From Cercis canadensis (Eukaryota; Streptophyta; Magnoliopsida; Fabales; Fabaceae), in contig QAOA01008121.1 in NCBI GenBank assembly GCA_003255065.1, forward strand, positions 496,001 through 560,000: DNA of 64,000 nt, in the 5' to 3' direction. Below, in pieces: positions 57,772 to 64,000 of this stretch. The notes under the pieces are model-generated. The model was not told the DNA's origin, did not search any database, and saw nothing but the letters and a program-made list of their open reading frames with translations. A program made the translations under genes and the position numbers. The stretch's first letter is position 1, and every line of letters begins with the position of its first letter.

Positions 57772-60284
57772 GGATGCAACCAATAGGATTGAGATAAGGG
57801 CCATACGGCATAACGTTACTACGTCAGATTGACGTGGAAACGTTACTAAAGTGTCATAACTGCAATTCCAGGAACGTAAGCTATATTGGGATGATCAGAA
57901 AAAACAAATTATATGAAAATATTGGGTCCTTGCAGACATCCTGTCATACTATACTAAACTCCAATTATGAATGGGTCACTGATGGAGAAGGAAATGGCTG
58001 TCAAAATAAGATAAAAATAATTAAGGAGATATCATATACTTCTCTGATATAATAAAATCATCCTATATATATATAAATAAGTTTTGGAGGGTCATTCATC
58101 ATATCTTATAAAAATGTAACTATGAAAGCAAAATAAGTTAAACTATTTCAGAGGGTTGGGGTTATGGCCTTGCCACTTGTCTCTACACCAGAATATTTAC
58201 GTAAGTGCATTTGATTGGACTTTTTAAAAAAGGACAGACATTTGCTTCCTTTTCTTTCTTTTGATATGGTTATTAAACATGGTTTCCTAGTTAAACTAAG
58301 TATGAAAAGTGTCCATAGAAACAGAGGATATCGTGTAATTGACTCAAGTGAGCGATCCAACTAACAATTCCGCTATCCTTCATTAGAACTGAACCTAGCT
58401 ACTCAGGCACATTTGATCAAACTAAATTCAATGAGAATCACAGTGTTTCTATTTCTTCTAAATTATGTTACTGTAATTTGGTAGGGTAGCCACTACTAGC
58501 TAGTCAGTGTTAATGAACAAGATCAAAGAGGAATATAGAATCCACTGTACACGAACATGGTTCCATGTGAATTCTTTACACAATGCCTTGATCAAGGTAG
58601 AGAACAAGAGAGTAGCATTACTAGTTCTAAATTGTCAATGATATGCTGCACATGTTCTTTGCTGATTAAAAGTTAAAACTTCAGGTAAAGATGAGAAATA
58701 TCTTCATCAGTCACAAGTCCCATTAAATCGTCCATTTATAGAGCTGAATTGATAAATCGGAGAATCACCACCAAAAGCATCATCCACAAATAGATAAGGA
58801 AGAGGAAAAGGGGACGCATCTTTGGCAAGTGCTTCTGGTACTAATACCCAACTGCCTGTCATTCCTTCCTAACTTGTGCTTTATGTGTCCAGCAAAAATG
58901 ATAAGATAGTGAACGAGGGATGATCCCCACGTATAATAAAGAAGCTAGCTCATCGAAAACAGCTGGGTACTTAAGAATGTCACTCACAGTCTGGCATGTA
59001 ACTAATCTACATTTGCTGCTTCAGCAATGAAGAGTTGCCTTAAATGGCAGGTGATTAATAAGCCTTCACATGGTGGATAACCTCACTGATTATCCAGCAA
59101 AGACAGCAATCATATGAGGCTTTCTAAGCCCTCCCTAGTCTCACCACGTTTGATATTACATAACTAAATTAATAAAAAAATGAAATGAACAAATATTGAA
59201 GACAATCCTCTAAAGTCACAAATAATTACGTAAAATCGAGAATATTACTGAGTTTCACATGTAGATTCAATTTTATATCTTTTGAAAGTAATACTCCTCT
59301 CCCCCCCAAAAAAAAAAAAAAAAAAAGTAATACTCCTTATGTATTTAAGAATTTTTGCTAAAGTCACGCTTGTGTCATAAAATGTAACTTTTTCCTGTCA
59401 TCAATAATTGAGGGTCACTCATTTCTGTCTGTTTTCACCTCATAAAGAAATGGCTGGACAATCCTACATAGAGTTCATCCAGCCGACTATCCATGTTCAT
59501 GTTTATTGTTTAATCAAAGAAATTTTGGAGTTTCTCTGAAATGACTAAGCCATCTTATCTGCCTGGCCATTCAAGTTACCCACCCACATAAAACACCGAA
59601 TTTTGCCAAACAATCCAATTTCCATAAACCCACAAAATAAGCTCCTCCAATCTCATAATTTAAGTAAATCCTTAATTAGGGTTTCTTATGGAACATGAAG
59701 AGGTGTTGGATTGTCGGTCCAAGTCAAGAGGTACAACATTTACATGTGAGGACACATGAAGCAGAGATACTGTGACACCGAACCAACACAAACTAAAGGG
59801 AAGTTTAATTGGAGTGATGCTATTTCCATACAATTTCTACTACATTTCCGGCAAATCAACGGTACCCTCTACTAATTTACAATATATTGACCACATTCAT
59901 ATAACGTGTATTTTGTTCCGATTAGTCGGCAGAACCATATTGTAATATACAAGGATAACATTTCCATTACTATAGTAATATCTACTGCATATCTCTGAAT
60001 GATATAATGTACTTTCCAGTATTAATATCTTTGGATCTGTATACCTGAATGTGAAAATAATCATTCTATTTGTATAGAGACGTAAAATTACAGTGAATTC
60101 AAGAAACGCAGCTCCATGGGATGGTGGTATTCATGAAGGCTTTCTATCTAAGCAAAACTGTTAGCTATATCAGGAGTAGCACTCAGTGCCACAGCAACTT
60201 ACCGTGAATATGAAAAATCCTCTCCTAACATAACCAAATCAAGTCATTTTATTTTCTGTGTAACTTATCTTTAAATAAATGAGA
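57772..60284. other. Gene-free intergenic DNA upstream of the SAUR gene
   Basis: No gene recognised. It has a C-run followed by a poly-A run near 59300-59326. Confidence 0.4.
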
Positions 60285-60290
60285 GAGACA
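60285..60290 (-). promoter_or_regulatory. Auxin response element core (TGTCTC)
   Basis: GAGACA on the plus strand (TGTCTC on the minus) lies about 320 bp upstream of the SAUR start. It is a short motif, meaningful mainly because the next gene belongs to an auxin-induced family. Confidence 0.35.
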
Positions 60291-60610
60291 TCACTGAAAG
60301 AAAGAACGAAAATAGTAAAGGATAGCAGTGCGACAAAAAGGACCAAAGTAAACCACCATACCAAACCTTTGTGAAAATATACGAATTCGTCCCCGTCGTT
60401 TTCGAAAACGCTCTCTGTGCCTGTTATGATGAAATGCATAAATTACAGAAGACTTAAGTGCCTGCAGGGGTGCTTCAAGCTGTTGTAGCATGCGCACATA
60501 CACAAAATCCTTGATAAGAATAGAATACCAAAAGCACAAGCCTAACTTATCGGTTTCTTCAAAATACAGTTTCGCAGGTGATATTTGCAACAATTGTGAA
60601 GCTGAAAAGT

Positions 60611-60994
60611 ATGGGTTACATGTGGAGCAAGCTTGGCCGCGGCGGTGGTAGTGGGAAGAAACCACCAGCGGATTTTCCACCAGATCACGTGGCCGTTCTG
60701 GTGGGCGAAATAAATAGGAGGTATGTAATAAGGGCAAACTATCTAAACCATCCACTACTTCAACAACTACTAGACCAAGTATATGAAGAGTATGGTTTCA
60801 ACAAGGACAGTCCTTTGGTTATTCCTTGTAACGAGCTTCTTTTTGAGGATATAATTCAGTCTCTTAGAGATAGAGATTGTACAAGTCCACTTCTATTCTC
60901 TTGCCATGTGGCATTGGAGAAGCTAGAATTGAGCTTGTGTAAGGACTCTGTACCACTACTACAAGGCTTTGATAGCAAAAAGAACAGCGGCTAA
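60611..60994 (+). CDS. SAUR family protein (small auxin-up RNA)
   Basis: 127 residues, single exon, as usual for SAURs. SAURs bind and inhibit PP2C.D phosphatases, keeping plasma-membrane H+-ATPases active and promoting cell expansion. The SAUR domain is at about 25-95: DHVAVLVGEINRRYVIRANY, LNHPLLQQLLDQVYEEYGF, then SPLVIPCNELLFEDIIQSL. I chose ATG 60611 (MGYMWSKLGRGGG); ATG 60620 (MWSKLG) is an alternative giving 124 residues. The frame runs open upstream to 60578 but without an earlier ATG. The overlapping minus-strand frame 60291-60755 is its shadow. A TGTCTC element lies upstream. It may correspond to the SAUR44/45 pair of Arabidopsis, judged by neighbourhood only. Confidence 0.9.
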   Translation: MGYMWSKLGRGGGSGKKPPADFPPDHVAVLVGEINRRYVIRANYLNHPLLQQLLDQVYEEYGFNKDSPLVIPCNELLFEDIIQSLRDRDCTSPLLFSCHVALEKLELSLCKDSVPLLQGFDSKKNSG

Positions 60995-61779
60995 AGCAGT
61001 ATTCCTAACAGTTATTGCAGCAACCTTTCTCTCGCTCTTAACAACTGTGTTAGGTTTACAAATAATTAGCAGTTGTTGAAAGGCAATATATACCACCTAA
61101 CTCCTTTTTTTCTTATCAGGTTGTATATACATAATATGTGACCTTTGTTCAATACTAGTTAGTCATTATAGTTCATATATAACATTTTATTTTGATAAAT
61201 CTTAAGCAATATAAGTATAACTTTCTGGAAATTTAATTTCAAATATGTCACAGTAAAATTATTTTCAAATCAATTTTCCATAATTTTATTATTTATATTC
61301 TTTTCATTGCATTCTCCATCTTATTTTGCATCACTTTTAATTCTATTGTTAAAGCTTATGAAAATTCTTTAACCAAAATCATAAAAATTAAACTATGATT
61401 AAATCATTGAAATAATTAAATTGAATACTGAAAGATCTGATCTTACGCATGTAATTATGAATTATGTGTTCAAAACTTAATACAAATTGTCTTGCCCAGT
61501 TGGACTCAGTTAAAACAATTTCTATTAAATCCTTTGCCATTTTATATATATATATTTGTGATTCTTACATTTTTTTTTTTTAGCGAATTTGTAATTCTTA
61601 CATTATGAATAAGAAAAGTGACGTGTAATTTTGTCTAAAAAAAGTTCCATCCATACTTTCTGTACAAATATTAGCTAAGCTTTTCTATCTTGAGTAATGA
61701 AATGAACAAGAACATCAGAAGGGTCAAAATTTCAACAATTAAATCATAACATAAATAGAAAAGCTTAAGCACACAAAGG
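60995..61779. other. Intergenic region between SAUR and KDO transferase genes
   Basis: AT-rich 3' flanks of both convergent genes. No other feature seen. Confidence 0.45.
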
Positions 61780-64000
61780 TTACCATAAGTTGATCTGATA
61801 TCTCCATCTAGCCTTTTTTCGATTCAGAAATTTAGCAACTTGAGAAAGTTGGTTTGAGCTTCTCATTATTGCCTTCGGTCCCATGGACTCACTTCTTGAG
61901 CTGAAAATTTATGCAAGGCCACATGCATTCAAAATTCAAGATTTCTGATGGCAAGAATCTATATTTAAGTTTTCCAATAATGACACGAAAAAGCTTATTC
62001 ATATGGCAAGAATCTCATTAGGAGTAAAAGGTCAAAGGAAACTGGTACCTTGCATTGAGGTAACTAAAGTTGTCGTAGTTGTACAGCATCAAAAACTCTG
62101 TAAATTATGAAATAAACAAATAAATGATAAGAAAGAAACACATTTCCCAGAGAGTTAATGAATTGACATAATGCCATTAAGTAAATACATAAAAGCTAGT
62201 TAATGACACTTGGTTTATCTTCTATGGCTTTTCCTGCCAAGAAAGGAAAACCCCCGTTGCAGGGGAATGAGATTATAAATTGAATTGCTTCTTTCACAGC
62301 TTAGATGGATTCAATAAATGTCTAGATTTTGGACGGGAATCAGTAGTGACTATCAACTGGCCAAACATCATTTTCTCATACACTATTATCAATATCATGC
62401 CTCGTACCAGTCTTTGTTTTCCCTCCCTACTAAAAATATGAAAATTTAGCAAACTCCAGACATTGGCAACAATGTCACTGGACAAATGATGGGATGCTTT
62501 CTTTGCAGCCATGCGATGTGCTTCCAGAACCGCCACATCTGTGAAGAGCTCAGAGAGAGCTTTTTCAAGCTCCAATTTTCCAGAAACCTGCAAGGACAGT
62601 GACAATGAATGAAGCAGAGCACTTTAAGAGTATTCGTAGTCTAGAACAATATATATATGCAAATGAGATGTCTTTCCCACCTGAAGGACTGACAAAGGAT
62701 TCAATTGTTGCATTTCCAGTACCATGTGGGAGAAGTGCCCAATGTGAAAACCTGAAATCAATGATAAGTCCCAGTCGCTAAAACAGCAAATTGAAAGCTA
62801 CATAAAAGGCCATGTGACAGTCACCTGTCAAAACAGCACAGCCAGCTGCAGCAGCTTCTGAGATATTATGGCCAGCTAAACCAGGGAAGAAAGAACCTCC
62901 AATTACAGCTATTGGGGTTAATGAGTACAAGCGTCTTAATTCACCTACAAAAGAAGTTGGATGACAGTATAATATGTCATGGATGATATCCTTCATAAGC
63001 TCCATAATTCAATCCACCCATAACAGCTTTGACCTATACATACTAACAGCCTTAAAAGGAAAGCTCAATATTGCATTTCAGCTAGCTTCCTGATACATAA
63101 TTCAAAAGGTCAACAGGATCAACCAGCCATCCAGGTCAGCATTTTACTGTCCTTTTGTGAGGGAAGAGAAAGAAAAAGTGGGGGAAAAAGATAGAGAAGG
63201 CATAAAAGGAATTGCCATGTGTGCTGAGAATATGTAGACTCCAATTGTCAAAAGCAGCTAGAAACAGAGGAGAAAGAGAGAAGAGCTGGTGAATTTTTCA
63301 CTTTTGCATGTAAAACCATGGGCAGGATACTCATCAATCCCTCCTTGAGTATACCTAACTTAAATTTATCACTGACTACTAAAAAAGCATGTCAAGTGAT
63401 GAGGAAGATGGTGACTTATGGCAAACAATGGACTGGAAAGTCAGCAGCAACAGAGATCACTTGTTCTCAGTTCTCAGGATAAGTGAATTTCCAAATATCA
63501 GTACACCTCAGTGAAAAGAAAAGAAAATTTTGTACCCAATGTGTCCACCACATAAATATTTGTTTCTGGCTTAAGCTTCTCATGTTGAGATCTCAAAACT
63601 ACTTTTTGTCCTTCTTTCTTCAATTTCTGCACTATATCAAGTACAAGCATGACGGATATCAGAAACAATGCAAAATCTCATCAATAGTGGCAGTAATTTA
63701 TATGACATCATTTTTGAATGTGAATTACTAAGTTCATGATTTACAGACAAATTATGTTCATATGAGAATATCCATGCAAGCAATTAGATGATTCCCTGAA
63801 ATCTTCATTTCTAGTGAGAATAGCAGCTCAAATCAGATTTTTCCTGCTGATAAGGTGAAAAGGGTGAAAGTCCTAAGAGTAACTCAGTGTTTCAAGTGTA
63901 GTGAAGGAATCTGTTTTGAAGGGAGAGAATAGAGAAAGGTATAAAGAATATGGTTTAAAGGGAAAGGACTTCATCAAAAACTTACTTCAGCAATCTCTTG
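61780..64000 (-). CDS. KDTA: 3-deoxy-D-manno-octulosonate (KDO) transferase, C-terminal half (5' truncated by window)
   Basis: Homologue of bacterial WaaA/KdtA, which adds KDO to lipid A; plants keep a nuclear gene (Arabidopsis At5g03770) whose product is reported in mitochondria. Visible exons: 64000-63986 (partial, QEIAE), 63626-63536, 62944-62825, 62751-62681 and 62587 onward. These read KLKKEGQKVVLRSQHEKLKP and NIYVVDTLG, then ELRRLYSLTPIAVIGGSFF, GHNISEAAAAGCAVLTG, FHIGHFSHMVLEMQQLNPLS and VSGKLELEKALSELFTDVAV. Typical GT-B sugar-transferase elements are IGGSF and GHN.SEAAA. The 3' end has two models. In one, the frame simply runs on to a stop at 62294. In the other, exon 62587-62431 is spliced (A|GTAGGG) to 62097-62049 and 61900-61780, ending RWRYQINLW. 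Phases agree and both acceptors are strong, so I prefer this model. The 5' exons lie off-window. Confidence 0.88.

Noticed and set aside
60291..60755. 154-residue frame on the minus strand overlapping the SAUR gene
   Set aside because: It is the antisense shadow of a well-supported SAUR coding sequence and has no domain of its own.

Overview
The window is nuclear DNA from a eudicot plant. It is AT-rich, its genes are split by canonical GT-AG introns, and it carries long AT-rich intergenic stretches, simple repeats and remnants of small transposons. The gene set is plant-specific: HD-Zip I, trihelix, PP2-type F-box, SAUR and LRR-receptor kinase. I cannot name the species.

Nine protein genes are supported, all rebuilt by joining exons and checking phase. 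Left to right they are: an SRPK-type SR-protein kinase (minus; 3' exons lie off the left edge); ribosomal protein eL24 (plus, five exons); a class I HD-Zip factor of the ATHB-22/ATHB-51(LMI1) type (minus, three exons, with a short first exon that a single-ORF view misses); a PP2-A13-type F-box protein (minus, three exons); an intronless-CDS trihelix factor of the HRA1 type (plus); a cytosolic pyruvate kinase of the divergent 527-residue class (minus, 16 exons); a trihelix/UMP-kinase fusion (plus, seven exons); an LRR receptor-like kinase of the PXC1 type (minus, two exons); a SAUR protein (plus); and, as the tenth and last, the 3' half of a KDO transferase (KDTA/waaA) gene (minus; 5' exons off the right edge). 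So there are ten genes, eight of them complete.

The genes do not form a pathway. What links them is ancestry: as I recall the Arabidopsis map, several neighbours here match neighbours there (kinase PXC1 - pyruvate kinase - ATHB22 - RPL24A on chromosome 2; pyruvate kinase - RPL24B - SRPK4 on chromosome 3; UMP kinase - HRA1 on chromosome 3; KDTA - LMI1 on chromosome 5).

The intergenic space holds a roughly 0.86 kb long-inverted-repeat element (13336-14192), two elements with hAT-like GTTTGGA-type ends (43722-44658 and 56228-56712), a small foldback (8144-8356), a tRNA-Arg-derived SINE-like piece (about 30161-30297), a dead RNase H fragment of a retroelement (26074-26250), short tandem repeats and microsatellites. 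Eleven single N characters are present; six of them sit exactly between near-identical direct copies of 31-374 bp, which marks unmerged contig ends rather than biology. One of these falsely duplicates part of two pyruvate kinase exons.

The most interesting item biologically is the trihelix/UMP-kinase fusion, whose kinase half has lost an expected UMP-binding aspartate. Next come two near-matches to the hypoxia-responsive promoter element just upstream of the HRA1-like gene.
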